64,000 nucleotides of DNA from Wallemia ichthyophaga EXF-994 (lineage: Eukaryota > Basidiomycota > Wallemiomycetes > Wallemiales > Wallemiaceae). The position numbers and the translations under genes are program-made. Of this stretch, positions 10,584 through 21,914 are shown one piece after another (positions within the stretch are counted from its first letter, which is position 1; every line of letters begins with the position of its first letter). Under the pieces are notes generated by a model. It ran no database searches and was not told the origin of the DNA. It was given only the letters and a program-made list of their open reading frames with translations. The DNA lies in contig NW_008806279.1 in the NCBI RefSeq assembly GCF_000400465.1, positions 124,001 to 188,000 of the forward strand, in the 5' to 3' direction.

Positions 10584-10935
10584 CTAGAAACCAGTTGGAT
10601 TAGTGCGCTGAGTGAGTCTAGTCCACTTGGGCACCTTATGAACACCTTTACGATAAGTGGGGGAGTTCTTGTTGAATGTAAAGTACTTGTCACGAGGAGG
10701 CATGCTAGACTCAGAGGGAAGACCACTAGCTACGTCGAGCTGCCTGAACTGCACGCCAGAGTCTTTAATAGCTTGAATGTTTTCATCGACATCCCTCAGT
10801 CTCTCCCTGACTCTAAATTTCCTAGTGGATGACAACCTCCATGGAATTTTCCTGGGCTAGCTGTGAGCGTGGTGTGGGTGCGTACACACCAACTCACCTA
10901 ACTAGCCCGCCTAAGTTTACACTTGTGGAGAACAT
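10584..10935 (-). CDS. MRPL31: Mitochondrial large ribosomal subunit protein mL60
   Basis: Two exons (10898-10935, 10584-10851; 46-nt intron) give 101 aa. After the start MFSTSVNLGGLV the junction yields RKIPWRLSSTRKFRVRERLR, matching the basic N-terminal motif of Mrpl31. The C-terminus is the characteristic YRKGVHKVPKWTRLTQRTNP followed by TGF. The cccag acceptor at 10852 was chosen because the earlier cag would give an immediate stop. The product is a structural protein of the mitochondrial 54S subunit. It is divergent from mL54, with 75 bp between start codons. Confidence 0.88.
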
Positions 10936-11010
10936 GGCTGTTGATGGACAAGAAGAAGTCGGTGATACTTCAAAACTTCAAATAAAACCATCATTAGGGT
11001 TAAATTGAAA
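10936..11010. promoter_or_regulatory. Divergent promoter of mL60 and mL54
   Basis: A 75-bp AT-rich spacer separates the start codons of two nuclear genes for mitochondrial ribosomal proteins. Both must be driven from it, which allows co-regulation. No specific factor site was identified. Confidence 0.5.
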
Positions 11011-11358
11011 ATGATTAGAAATTTACTTGGAAGGCGGCTATTTTCCACTAGCAGAGCTTGCTGTGAGTGGCGTGTATTGGTGTAGTGTACTCAAACTCAC
11101 ACAGATGCCCCAGTCGACACACAGAAATCAAGCTGCGTTGCGGGCACACCACTGCCTGGATTACAGATACTCAAGGATGACGTCGAAAAGGTCGCCAAGG
11201 AAGACGAAGCGTATCCTGATTGGCTGTGGACTGTACTTGAACCTAAAGATGCCACTGCCCCAGGCGATCAGACCTTCAATCCCGCGGAAGAACGCAAAAA
11301 GATCAATAAACAGCATAAAATAGACATAAAAGCAAAGAATTTCTTAAAATCTACATAG
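11011..11358 (+). CDS. MRPL37: Mitochondrial large ribosomal subunit protein mL54
   Basis: Two exons (11011-11062, 11105-11358; 42-nt intron) give 101 aa. The N-terminus MIRNLLGRRLFSTSRAC is a basic amphipathic mitochondrial presequence. The core SSCVAGTPLPGLQILKDD, then EDEAYPDWLWTVLEP, is the mL54 signature (DEEYPDWLW). The C-terminus NPAEERKKINKQHKIDIKAK is the basic RNA-binding tail. The ribosome recycling factor starts only 26 bp after its stop, on the same strand, which must leave a very short intergenic region. Confidence 0.9.
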
Positions 11359-11384
11359 ATTTGTACTTTTATTCAAAAACACTG

Positions 11385-12293
11385 ATGAGCTTGATTTTGG
11401 GATGTTTTAGAGCTGCACGTAGCACACATGCACGCTCTTTCTCCACAGCTTCCACTCTCCTCAAAAAGAAAGCCGTAAAGACCTCAGCTGCGAAATCTAC
11501 AAAGAATGACGCCGTCAGGGCAGATTCCACCGTCGTACTCCCAACTAAAGGGAAGAAACAAGACAAGTCACGAGACTGGGAGGAGGCTAAAGTAGAAACC
11601 ACCCACCAGCAGGAGGAAGCTGAGGGTTCCTTCGATCTCAGTTTCAATGACTTCACCTCGAAGCAGAACGATATCACAGCCAAGTGTAAAAAGGATCTCG
11701 AAATACTGGTTAATAGGGTCGGAAGAGTCACCCCTGATCTCCTCGACTCTGTTCGTGTTGAAATTGATAAAGAAATGTTTAATTTGCAGTCGGTAGCTTC
11801 TGTATCCGTCAAGGATGGCAGTAGTTTGCTAGTGTCGGTGTTCGATTCTTCTGTGGGTTGATATGGGCTGCTATAGGCTGCTATATTCTGCCAGCCATTA
11901 CTTACAACCCAAAAGATGATCAGGGACGTAGAAAAGGCCATATTCGCTGCTAATCTAGGTCTCACACCTCAAAAGATTGCCGAAAACGTCCTCAAATGTC
12001 CGGTGCCCAAGTGAGTCGCCACTACACATCACACGCAAACTGATTACTTACCCAACAGACCTGCAGCCGACACAAAAAGTAAATTGGCCAAGGAGGCAGC
12101 AGGAATAGCTGAGAACGCTCGCATCGCCTTGAGGCTACGCAGGCAAGCCTTGCAAAAGACAATAAGCAAGCAAAAAGATGGCAAAGCGTCCGGAGATTTG
12201 CGCACAATCGACAAAATGATGGACGAGGCGACTATTGCACACTCCAAAGCGGTTGACGATCTTGTACACAAAGCTCAAGCTGCACTTGCATAG
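11385..12293 (+). CDS. RRF1: Mitochondrial ribosome recycling factor
   Basis: Three exons (11385-11852, 11916-12010, 12059-12293) give 265 aa. Residues 1-30 form a Ser/Arg-rich mitochondrial presequence, followed by a charged linker. From about residue 80 the RRF domain is clear: NRVGRVTPDLLDSVRVEI, VASVSVKDGSSLLVSVFDSS, DVEKAIFAANLGLTPQ, then CPVPKPAADTKSKLAKEA and a helical tail with ENARIALRLRRQALQK. It releases post-termination ribosomes in mitochondria together with EF-G2. An in-frame open stretch extends upstream to 11361 but has no ATG, so 11385 is the start. Confidence 0.93.
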
Positions 12294-12936
12294 CTTCTTA
12301 TAATAAATAGTTAAAATATCTCTCACCTGCCTCTTTTGGCATTTTAAAAAAACCGCTCACCCATTTCCACACCCCCAATCCTGAGAATCTCGGTTCGCGA
12401 ATGCCAGCAGTGATGCGTAATAAAGAAGTAGAAAGACTAAGGTCGTAGAAAATAGGCTTTTAAAAATAGCTCATCTTCGGCATCTCTTTGGTGTATATTT
12501 CGTTGGTATTGGTGAAGATATCACAGACTTTGGCTCTTACTCTGATTATCCGTTATACGTCGCACACGTTTGGGAATTGTGTGGATACTGGTGCGTTGCA
12601 CACTTTATGCGCACTCAAAGGTGCTATGTACATCAAATCTGACAAACTAGACGATCTGATGGGCACGCAATCTGACTGAGACATTGTCTGGAACTTGAAA
12701 CAATAGAACGCTGCAAAGTAATTTTCATGACCCTTATATTAAATTTGAGTAGGCCGCGAACTTTCTTCAGATCAGCCATCTCGCAAAAAGCTATATGGCA
12801 GTTTGCGTAAAACCCTTTGTGTCCTATTGCCCTAGCAGCGACGAAAGGAAATCTGCAACAGCAGACCGTGATAGCTGGTATGATGCTGTGAGCGAGACGC
12901 TCCGAGCCATTCAATCGACATATTAATCAAAACCAA
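12294..12936. other. Long intergenic region upstream of the ferric reductases
   Basis: 643 bp with no supported gene. Both-strand ORFs (12488-12679 plus, 12633-12914 minus) lack recognisable domains. The stretch probably holds the promoter of the first ferric reductase, including AT-rich tracts. I could not point to convincing iron-responsive GATA clusters by eye. An unannotated non-coding RNA is possible. Confidence 0.45.
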
Positions 12937-14667
12937 ATGCAGCCAAAATGGGCATTAGCAGTAGCCATGTGTTTCACCGCGATACTCATCGTTGTGATAA
13001 TTATTCAAGCTATCAAGCACGTCTCTCTCTCCTCTAGACGCGTCATGAAAAGCGGCTGGGGTGGCCCCTATGGTTGTTTTGTCAAGATGGCAGCACTGGC
13101 TCGCGCGCTACACTACCACCGCTTTAAAATCAGGTCTTACTTTTTACCCTACAGCTTTCCACTAATTCTCGTTACGTTTATGTTCACTTGGATCACAATT
13201 TGGACTTTCGTGACGTTTCCTTATTATCGACCGGGTATGGAATATGGGTAATTCGAAAACATTACCAATGAAACCAACTAACAAAAATTTCATAGGTCGC
13301 CCCCATTAGGCGTACGCGCAGGCTACATTGCCACCGCCCTCGTTCCTCTCGTATTCGCTCTCGGGTCTCGCGTCAATCCTGTCACGTTCCTTACTGGCAT
13401 CTCGCACGAGCGTCTGCAAGTATACCATCAATATGGTGCACGTTTTATACTGTTCATGTCAATCGTGCACACTATTCCATTCATTGTGGCCCCTTACCAA
13501 CAAGGACTGGAATATGATGGCAGTCGTGAGACTGCACGATACTTCTTGCAGTACTACTATGACCAAACAGAACAATTCTGGAACGGTATACCACCACTCG
13601 TTGCATTGGTCTGGATTATTATCTCCAGCATGGGATACTTCAGAAGATTTTCATACGAATTCTTTGTCATTCAGCACGTCATCTCTACTCTCTTCTTCCT
13701 AGTTTGGATGCTCATTCACGTGCAGGTATCCCTCTTAAGCGCTTGGTACTACTGTTTTGTCGCTGTTGGAACGATGATCTGGTCTTGGTTCGGGCGAGTT
13801 TTGTGGACGCTCTGGGCCAATGAATTCAAGCTCAACAGAGCAACACTGGAGCCTCTTCCAGAGGGTATAACTCGCGTAAGGATCGTCACGCCGGTTCGAT
13901 GGACACCCGCACAGAGCGTATATCTTAGATTCCCGACGATGAAATGTTTCCAGTCACACCCCTTTACCATTGCCTCTGTCCCTAACGTTGATGTTCATAG
14001 CAACACTAATGTCATGCAGCTGCTCATCAGAGGCAAGGGTGGTATTACGAAAGATATCCATGATAAAGCCAAAAACGGTGTATCCTCCACCTACTGTTTA
14101 ATTGATGGACCATACGGTGGCTTGTCTAATCCAATCGACAATTACAAGCATGTTACCCTGATCTCAGGAGGCACTGGTATCAACGCCACGGTCGGAATAC
14201 TGCTCGATCTCGTGCGCAAGATGGAAAAAGGCGAGACGCTGGTAGAACACATAGACTTCGTTTGGACTATTAGATCTATCGGATCGATGGAGTGGTTTAA
14301 CGACACCTTCAAGTCTTTGTCAACACACAGCACTTTCAGCAACGTCAATCTTGTCATCCACGTCACAGGTTCCAATCCAGCGGAGACTGTGGCGGTCGAG
14401 AAGAGCGAGTCCAGATATTCGAATGAACCCGTCGCTTATGATGAGCAACTGTACAACTTCGCCAAAGGCAGGCCGGATGTGAAAGATATCGTGAAAGAGT
14501 CTACAAAAGCTGCACAAGGAGTGGATCTCGCTGTTGTGGTGTGTGGTCCATCTATCATGAACTTTAGCGTCATGAATACTTGTGCTGCAATCGAGCTGAA
14601 AATCGCTGCTGGAGAGAGTGAACTTCCAAGAAGTCTTTTCGCTCATTCTGAATCGTTTGAATTGTAG
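12937..14667 (+). CDS. FRE: Ferric/cupric reductase transmembrane component 1
   Basis: Two exons (12937-13247, 13296-14667; 48-nt intron with ctaac branch) give 560 aa. The ferric-reductase core has about six or seven membrane helices with paired heme-ligand histidines: YHQYGARFILFMSIVHTIPF and YEFFVIQHVISTLFFLVWML followed by IHV. The FAD-binding motif HPFTIASVP, the DGPYGG loop and the NADPH motif SGGTGINATVGILL follow. VVVCGPSIMNF and the terminal HSESFEL close the NAD-binding domain. It transfers electrons from NADPH across the plasma membrane to ferric or cupric ions. It is immediately followed on the same strand by a paralog. Confidence 0.92.
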
Positions 14668-15028
14668 ACGTGATTTTTTTTTTTTGCTTTATTTTTGGAC
14701 ATTGTATACACCACTCATTATCAATCAAAAATCAAGACAGATATGCTTGAACATGGGTGTGTTGAATTCTAGAATTAAATATCTCAATTGTAAATAGTTC
14801 ATCCCATATCATATCTCAAACCAGGAAGCGGAATCGGAATCGGAATCGGTACATGCCATACCGCGTCGCATATCTCAACAGAAGTATGAGGACTGTGGCT
14901 GAACGGGAGAGCAGATCGTCGTACCTCTTTAATCACTCTGATGGCTATAAATAAACGGGGAGAAGTTTGTATTGTCAATTATTGCTGCAAAGGATGGAGA
15001 TGCAACTACAAAGATTTGTCTCACCAGG
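14668..15028. other. Intergenic region between tandem ferric reductases
   Basis: 361 bp. It contains a poly-T tract just after the first stop and a short imperfect 6-bp repeat (ggaatc units, 14825-14850). The rest should be the promoter of the second reductase. No gene recognised. Confidence 0.5.
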
Positions 15029-16884
15029 ATGCAGCTGTGGGTTGATTGTAAGATGATCATGAGCCATTCTAACGACCCTCAAAAGCCCATATACGGACTG
15101 GTTGTTGGGTTGGCGCTGCTTGGATTGGTGTTGTTTGTTGTAATACTGCAGCAGACCAAGTACTACCTGGCTAAGCATCCGTAGGCTGAGATTATAAACT
15201 CTCAACCCTCCTCACACCACCAACAGCCAGAGAAAGAAGCAGATACCGTCATTCTTACGACAAATAGCAGCTGTCTGCAGAGCAGGAAAGTACCACCAGA
15301 TTAAAATCCACAAATGGTACCTACCACACACTATTCCTCTCGTAGGAATCATTCTCCTTTTCATATGGCTCGCTGTGTGGCCACTGGCGACGCTTCCATA
15401 TTACACAGACAATTTCCTCGCAGAAAAACCACCACTGGCGACACGAGCAGGATCACTAGCGATGGCGCTAGTGCCGTTCATATTCACACTCGGTAGCCGA
15501 GTCAATCCCATCTCGCTAGCAACGGGTATATCGCACGAGAAGCTTCAGACGTACCACCAGTACGGATCGAGGCTGCTGCTTTTCATAAGCCTGGTACACG
15601 GCGTACCGATGCTTCTGGCGCCCTATTTCGAAGGCTACAGAACAGGTGGGAACGCAGCTGGACGGACTGCACTGCAATACGCATGGGACAACAACGCCCA
15701 CTTTGAATCAGGCACGGTTCTTATCGTATTTCTCGTATGGATCAACATCAGCACCCTCAGGATATTCCGGCGGATAAGCTACGAGTTTTTCGTGTTCCAG
15801 CACATTGTCACTACAATCGCCTTCCTGGCCAACTTGTTCCCTCATGTGAACGTGACATACATGGACGCGTGGAACTATCTCTTCGCGACTGTCGCACTGG
15901 TGCTGTACAGCTGGTTCGGGAGGCTGGTAATAACAATCTATTCGAACAAGCTGTCGACGTCGCACGCGCAGTTGGAGAATCTCACCGAGGGCATGACGCG
16001 TCTATCGATCAAGACCAAAATACGGTGGAGTCCAGGCCAACACATATACATCCGATTCCCCTTCCTGAAGCCGCTCCAGTCGCATCCGTTCACTATAACC
16101 AGCATCCCATCGACTGACTCGGAGCACTCGGTCATACAGCTACTAGCTCGTGCCAAGAAAGGCGTGACCAAGATACTGCACGAGCGCGCTCAGCAGGGCA
16201 ATACGTACATACCATGCTTTGTCGACGGGAGCTATGGCGGGGCGGTGCCGCTAGATGGTTATAGGAATGTCTTGCTGTTGTCGGGGGGTACTGGTATAAC
16301 ATGCAACATGCCACTCCTGCTAGATCTTGTGCAGCGCATGGAAACACGAGCCACCATCTGTGAGCATATAACGCTCGTATGGAGTATAAGGAGCAAGAGT
16401 GAGTGGGTCATTTCCAGGCACACACATCTGACATGTCATCACTACCCCAGAATCGCTGGAATGGTTTGACGCGACATTCAGAGCATTATCGCGGCTGGCG
16501 AGCTACGACAATGTAAGAGTTCGCATCTTTTTGAGTGGGGACAAGACTGAGCCGGCGACGTCATCATCTATCACTTCATTGGCATCCACCGACAGCTCAT
16601 CCTCTATAACAGAGAAGAAGGTTTATGAGATAACAACGGGGAGGCCGGATCTGGAAAAGTTGCTCAATGAAGCTGCGAGACATTCGGCAGGCACCACCCT
16701 GGGCCTGAGTGGTGCGTACCTGAATGAGATATCGAATATTACTAACGAGTAAAAAGTTTGCGGGCCGAAGCTGTTTAATTGGAAGGTGATGAATAAGGTG
16801 GCAGAGATGGAGCTGCAGATCGCTGCTCAGGATAGTTGTATGCCCACGACGCTCTACGCGCATTCGGAAAACTTTGCGAGCTGA
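15029..16884 (+). CDS. FRE: Ferric/cupric reductase transmembrane component 2
   Basis: Four exons (15029-15180, 15227-16398, 16451-16711, 16757-16884) give 570 aa. Introns are 45-52 nt; the last has a perfect tactaac branch. Conserved features match the preceding paralog: YHQYGSRLLLFISLVHGVPM, FEFFVFQHIVTTI-type helix with the second His pair, HPFTITSIPS for FAD, DGSYGG, and SGGTGITCNMPLLLDL for NADPH. The C-terminus is VCGPKLFNWKVM and HSENFAS. It has two more introns than its neighbour, so the duplication is not recent. The start ATG is the first in frame; the short N-terminus resembles that of the first copy. Confidence 0.9.
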
Positions 16885-17075
16885 AATGGTATATGGACAG
16901 GTTACATAAAGAGGCACGTATTATTTGTAAGAATATTTTCACAGCTTTGTTATTTTTACTTTCGTGCGAAATCCAGGGGGCCGACTGGCGGAAAGCGGTG
17001 AGGGGATGACCGGGTGTTTTTGAAGCGATCGATTTATAAGCGTTTGGAGTAAACGATCATCACTGAAAAATAAAA

Positions 17076-18872
17076 ATGAGAGCAGCGCTGGAGATATACA
17101 CACAGAACACGCCTTCGCTCACGTCTGCCAGCGCTGATGAATCCACAGATGAGGATCAGAGGGTGGGTGGCTGTTTATTCACATATAAACCTTTCTAACA
17201 GGCCAAATCGCAGCACGCGCGTTCTACTCCCTCCAGGTTCATATTCGATAAGCCTATCATTCGCCAGTTTGACAAAAAGTCCAAATTACACCCGATTCAC
17301 GGTTGGAAGAGGCGTCTGCACTCGAATACCCCTTCTCCTCGTTCTCCTGCATCCTCCTCTTCCCTACACAGCTATGATACCGATGATTCATGCAATTTGG
17401 GTGAGGAACACGCACATTTGAACAGAAAGTACGGCAAATGGGTCAAAACTCTTGGCACAGGTGCAGGTGGCACCGTTAGGCTGATTGCCAAAAAGTCTCG
17501 CTCCTTGTCGCACTCTCTGTCCCGCTCTTCTTCAACTCGGTCCAATCGGCTCAACTCATCATCCGTATACGCTGTAAAGGAGTTTAGACAGCGCAGAAAC
17601 GGCGAAAGTCAAAAGGAATACGTAAAGAAAGTCACCGCAGAGTTTTGCGTTGGGGTCACCCTCAAGCACAGAAACATAATCGAAACAGTCGATATTATTT
17701 CTGAACGTGGTCACTATTACGAGATCATGGAATATGCTCCATACGATTTATTCAGCGTTGTCATGTCAGGCAAAATGTCAAGAGGCGAGATATACTGCGT
17801 GTTCAAACAGATAGTCGACGGCGTCGATTATCTTCACAATATGGGCCTGGCACACAGAGATTTGAAATTGGATAACTGCGTCTTGACCGATAACTCTACC
17901 GTCAAACTCATCGATTTCGGTACAGCTACGGTATTCAAGTATCCTGGAAAACGGACAGTGAAAGCTACCGGAGTAGTTGGATCTGATCCTTACCTAGCAC
18001 CTGAAGTTCTCTATTCATCTACAGAAAAAGCTAAGCGGGAACACAAGAACGAGTATGATCCAAGATTAGCTGATATTTGGTCAATTGGTATCATATTCAT
18101 TTGCATGCTTTTGAGAAGATTCCCTTGGAAGATACCTGACGAAACATCAGATCAATCTTACGCTCTATTCCTCAAAACACATCCAGAATTATGCTGTCCA
18201 GTTGTTGAGGATGAGGAGAGTGGAGTAAAGTCACCTAACCTGGATGACAAACCAGAGTGGACAGAGCTACAGAAAACGTTTGAGGAGTATAACATTAGCG
18301 GCTGCAGCACTGCTGATGCCGCAGATGAGAGAGACAAAGATCTCAGCGATAGAATATTCCCTAAGCCATGCCAAGAACCAACAAGTCTACCTGCTTCGCC
18401 TAAAGAGAGTAAGGTTGACGATCTTCGCTCTGCTGCACAGGTGCGCTCGATGACGATATCGAATATGGGCAGAGTAAATGAAGTGCAACCAAAATCGATA
18501 CCAAAGAGACCATCGATCAAGGACAGGACAGCTTCACAGACGACTTATGTCAATGGTAGTTCAGATTCCATGTTCAAACTGCTGCCACGCGAAGCTAGGG
18601 ATTGCCTGCAGAGGATGATCTGTCCCGAGCCAAAGAGAAGATCGACGCTGAATGAGCTACTGAGAGGAGGTGAAGAAATTCTTGACGCGACAGAAGGTTT
18701 GGATTTGTATGGTGAATTGTCCAAACCAGATTCAGAGTCTGCAGATCAGAGAGCAAGACGGAGTGATTATGTTAGCGATAAGTGGTTGCAGTCGTTGGAT
18801 AGTTGCGCAATTAGACCGTCTTCAAACCATACTCACACGGTAGTTGAGGCGATCGCAGACGCGAAAAAATAA
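17076..18872 (+). CDS. SAT4: SAT4/HAL4-type Ser/Thr protein kinase
   Basis: Two exons (17076-17162, 17202-18872; 39-nt intron) give 585 aa. After about 115 disordered residues, the motif [20 protein letters not shown] opens the kinase domain, a hallmark of the fungal NPR1/HAL subfamily. Visible catalytic elements are the VYAVKEF lysine, [19 protein letters not shown], and YLAPEVL. A long insert of about 130 polar residues separates the last two helices of the C-lobe before [20 protein letters not shown]. In yeast Sat4/Hal5 kinases stabilise potassium transporters and confer salt tolerance, so this gene could matter in a halotolerant host (inference). Confidence 0.87.
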
Positions 18873-18921
18873 AAATAAGAGAAACAACGTATGCTTTGTA
18901 ATAATATATTTATATTTTGGG

Positions 18922-19450
18922 TCATGTCTTTTTGAGTCTACTAAACCAGCTAGAGTTGGGTATCAGAGGAGCTTCTTGACTTTTCTTGCGTCTCAGAGTT
19001 TGTTCGTTGACTGTGGCGTGTGAGAAAGTGAAAGAGTTTAGTGCAATGTATCATACCATTGTTCACAATCTGATTCACGTTGGTTTCGATGACAAGACCA
19101 CCTTGAATAATTTCATCAACAATAAAGTGGACCTGATCGAAATGAAAAACAAGGTCTAGTTCGCAGACTGACTCAAACAACCTATCCAACGCCTCAACCA
19201 TAACCTGAATCAAGTCGAGTATACCAAGATTTGATTCATTTGAATCGATCACCAAGCAAAAGAAGAGAGTAGCGTAATTTCTATAAACTAGCGTATAATC
19301 ACCGAGGCTTACAAAGTTACAAGCCTGGTTCCTATCTTGGACGAGCTTAAATGATTGATTCACAAGTTGAGAGTTGTTTAGAGTTTTGTTAAAATTCTTT
19401 ACAAGCCGTGGTTTTCCTTGTTGGTTGAAAATAAGCACAGATTGAATCAT
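18922..19450 (-). CDS. APS3: AP-3 complex small subunit sigma
   Basis: Two exons (19057-19450, 18922-19010; 46-nt intron) give 160 aa, the usual sigma length. The N-terminus MIQSVLIFNQQGKPRLVKNF and the central YRNYATLFFCLVIDSNESNL, ALDRLFESVCELDLVFHF and VHFIVDEIIQGGLVIETN are typical of AP-3 sigma. Exon 2 continues with NEQTLRRKKSQEAP. AP-3 sorts cargo from Golgi/endosomes to the vacuole. Its start codon lies 34 bp from that of the divergent methyltransferase gene, so the two share a minimal promoter. Confidence 0.92.
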
Positions 19451-19484
19451 TTGAATGTGTCTATTATTTGGTTATGAGCTAGCC

Positions 19485-20342
19485 ATGCTTCCCACCTTCA
19501 TCCGCACATCAATAAGGAAATTCTCATCAGCGGTGCCATTAGCGATGAGTATGCAGATGAATATGGATATACCCATCTCTATTGATGAATTGCTTGAGAT
19601 ACACGCTCAATCCATGGCCAGTCAAGCGTTTCTAGCCAGATCTGACCATTTCGTTATGGGTGACGATATCAGTGTTCTTGATTATGGCTGTGGGGATGGA
19701 ATTGTGAGTGAATCGCTGCAATTCAACAGTCGATCTATCACCGGTGGGTGGAGTGATAGCGTGTTGTGTTGGTGTTGTTGCTGATCCCTCTCTTCTTTCT
19801 TCCTTTTCCCTTCTTCTCAGGCGTGGACAGCAACTCCGATTTAGTTAACGCCTTCAATCGCAAATTTAGAGACAGAGGCATATCGTCTGACAAGTTGGAA
19901 GCACATACTTGTATTCCTCCTGACAGTAAGTTTGACGTAATTGTGGTGAGTCTGCTTTGTGTTTGTTGGTGGGTATAGATGTTTATAAGGTATACGACAG
20001 TGCACACAACTTCTTCACAAACTCAACGATGTCGATGGAGTGATAAACACTCTATCTCAACACCTAAACAGCGACGGAGAGTTGCTTATCGTAGACTACA
20101 GTAATCAGCCTTTCTCAGATTCAGCTGTTCTCAACTCCACCTTCACTGGAGAGCACATCGATAAGCCTTCACCCAACACTCATCCTCACCGACACGCGAT
20201 ATCATCACAAAAAGTGCAGTCGGCTATCACCAAAGCTGGTCTGATAGATTATTCGTGTAGGCCGGCATTTTTGCTAGACTATGAAGAGACTGGTGGTTTG
20301 AGTAGGATTCCCTTTTTCATAGCAACCGGGCTGAAGAAGTAG
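19485..20342 (+). CDS. Class I SAM-dependent methyltransferase
   Basis: Three exons (19485-19743, 19821-19945, 20001-20342; introns 77 and 55 nt) give 241 aa. Motif I is VLDYGCGDGIVSESL, with the acidic motif near GVDSNSDLVNAF, then KFDVIVCTQLLHKLNDVDG and a carboxyl sheet GELLIVDYS. These are the SAM-binding loops of Methyltransf_25-like enzymes. The first 20 residues (MLPTFIRTSIRKFSSAVPLA) look like a mitochondrial presequence. An in-frame ATG at 19455 would add ten residues but would leave only four bases before the start of APS3. Substrate unknown. Confidence 0.8.
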
Positions 20343-20414
20343 GTCGATTAAGTAAATCTATAGAAAACCCAATGCATGAAATAATGTAATGATGCTATGA
20401 ACTTGAAACAATTG

Positions 20415-21665
20415 TTAGCTTTGCTTAGGTACACCATGACCTCTTATCCTTTTGTGTCGTATAAGCGCATCCTTCCTCGAAAACACATAACCGCAACCCT
20501 CTTCGCCATCGCATTTGTAAACCTGCACAGCGACCAATTTCTCAGCCTTTTTCGGATCTTTTTCAGCCTCTTCGAGATCTTTGGCTAGACCAGGTATGGT
20601 GATTTGAGCAGGAGAGATTTTACCACTTCTCACCAACTGAGCCTCGTCTCTTGAGTGAATGGTCTCTACATGCCTGGCTAAATCGTAAGGACGCTGGAAG
20701 GAAGTTTTACACTTTTTATGAGGAGGTACTGGGGAGGAGTAGGTGCATCTAACGAGACTATCATCAGTCAATTCAAAAGCATATGGTATGTGTTTTGTGT
20801 CAATCTGATCGAGAGCTATTTTTTGATTTCTTTGTGTTTTACTTGTGCTGCTTTGCCTTCGTCTCTGTCTTGTAGGTTGTGCTCCGTAGCTGTCGTCGTA
20901 TTCATCTTCTGAAGATTCATAGCCAGGTGAAGATGGAGGTGTGTATTTGTCGACGTCTTGGGATTGAGATTGAATATTTTGTTCAGTATGAGCGGTTGAT
21001 TGCCGTCTTGAATGTGGTTTAGATTGAGAGTATGAGTGAGTATGTGGATGTGAATGTGTTTCAGCATGTGGACGTTTGTGTGTGTTTGAAGATGGAGAAG
21101 GAGGGGATGGCTGTGTTGGTTGTTTTGGTTGTGTGAGTTGCGTGGGCTGCTGAACAGAGTTGAAGCTAGTTTCTTCATCGCTATCGCTAGAAGAAGAGTT
21201 GAAAGCTGATAAATGGGGTCTATCGACAGCAGAATCAACTTTTGGCTTAAACAAAGGTTGGAGATATTCCACATTTCCCGTATTTTCCCCCTTATTCTCA
21301 TTAAAGTTGGCTAAAGCAGCAGTTGCAGGACTAGATGTCTTAATTGAAGTCTGAGGAAAATCTGAAGTAGATTGAGTTGGTGTCCAATCAAGGCTTACTT
21401 GCTGTGGTGAAACTGTTTGTAGATTATTCCAATTCTGGCTGAATAAGTTGGATAAATGATGTTGTTGTGGATCTTGTGATTGATTTAAAGGTGATTTATC
21501 CAAATTATCCAATAAATTTCCTTTTTCCTTATCGTTATCGTTATCTTGCTTATCTTTCTCTCTAAATGACCAAATGGGATCTTCAATTAGCTGGAAATCA
21601 GGCTTTAGATCGTCTTCACCGGCGTTATAACTGAATCGCTCAAATTCATCCAGTGGATTCGACAT
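20415..21665 (-). CDS. C2H2 zinc-finger protein
   Basis: Single-exon ORF, 416 aa. Residues 1-290 are disordered and acidic to polar, rich in Ser, Pro, Gln and His. Two C-terminal finger-like units follow. The first, CTYSSPVPPHKKCKTSF followed by DLARHVETIH, is an expanded C2H2; the second, CDGEEGCGYVFSRKDALIRH, lies in the last 40 residues. This arrangement, with a long linker of about 60 residues between the fingers, resembles fungal regulators with paired C-terminal fingers, but I cannot name an ortholog. Its transcript converges on the methyltransferase gene, with stop codons 72 bp apart. Confidence 0.75.
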   Translation of the reverse strand: MSNPLDEFERFSYNAGEDDLKPDFQLIEDPIWSFREKDKQDNDNDKEKGNLLDNLDKSPLNQSQDPQQHHLSNLFSQNWNNLQTVSPQQVSLDWTPTQSTSDFPQTSIKTSSPATAALANFNENKGENTGNVEYLQPLFKPKVDSAVDRPHLSAFNSSSSDSDEETSFNSVQQPTQLTQPKQPTQPSPPSPSSNTHKRPHAETHSHPHTHSYSQSKPHSRRQSTAHTEQNIQSQSQDVDKYTPPSSPGYESSEDEYDDSYGAQPTRQRRRQSSTSKTQRNQKIALDQIDTKHIPYAFELTDDSLVRCTYSSPVPPHKKCKTSFQRPYDLARHVETIHSRDEAQLVRSGKISPAQITIPGLAKDLEEAEKDPKKAEKLVAVQVYKCDGEEGCGYVFSRKDALIRHKRIRGHGVPKQS

Positions 21666-21914
21666 TTTCTTTTTTCTTATTCAAAATACTTGTTGGTCGC
21701 TGAAAGGATGATGGTTTGGCACGACACGATGGTGCTTCGTGATTACGTCAGAATCTTTATTCTTTAATTTGAGTGGTTAAATAGGTAATAAATATCATTT
21801 GAATCATGAAGGTTCTTTTGAACCTCTCAATTCCCTTTCCATCTATATAGAAAATTTTCATACAACTTCTCACGCATCATATATACGCGTGATATCTCTA
21901 CAACCTATGCAGTC

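Noticed and set aside
12390-12425. ggttcgcgaatgcc, which looked like a tRNA T-arm
   Set aside because: No matching D-arm, anticodon arm or acceptor stem around it.
12633-12914. Minus-strand ORF of 93 aa in the long gap before the ferric reductases
   Set aside because: No domain, no splice partner and Cys-rich random composition; not enough to call a gene.
14825-14850. ggaatc repeats as a possible regulatory array
   Set aside because: Only about three imperfect copies and no known factor site; recorded as a minor repeat within the intergenic entry.
17137-17421. Plus-strand ORF beginning at an internal ATG before the SAT4-like kinase
   Set aside because: It is in another frame; splicing 17163-17201 puts the upstream exon into the kinase frame with a typical disordered N-terminus.
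19455-19484. Alternative ATG ten codons upstream in the methyltransferase gene
   Set aside because: It would leave 4 bp to the divergent APS3 start codon, and the peptide from 19485 already forms a mitochondrial-type N-terminus.
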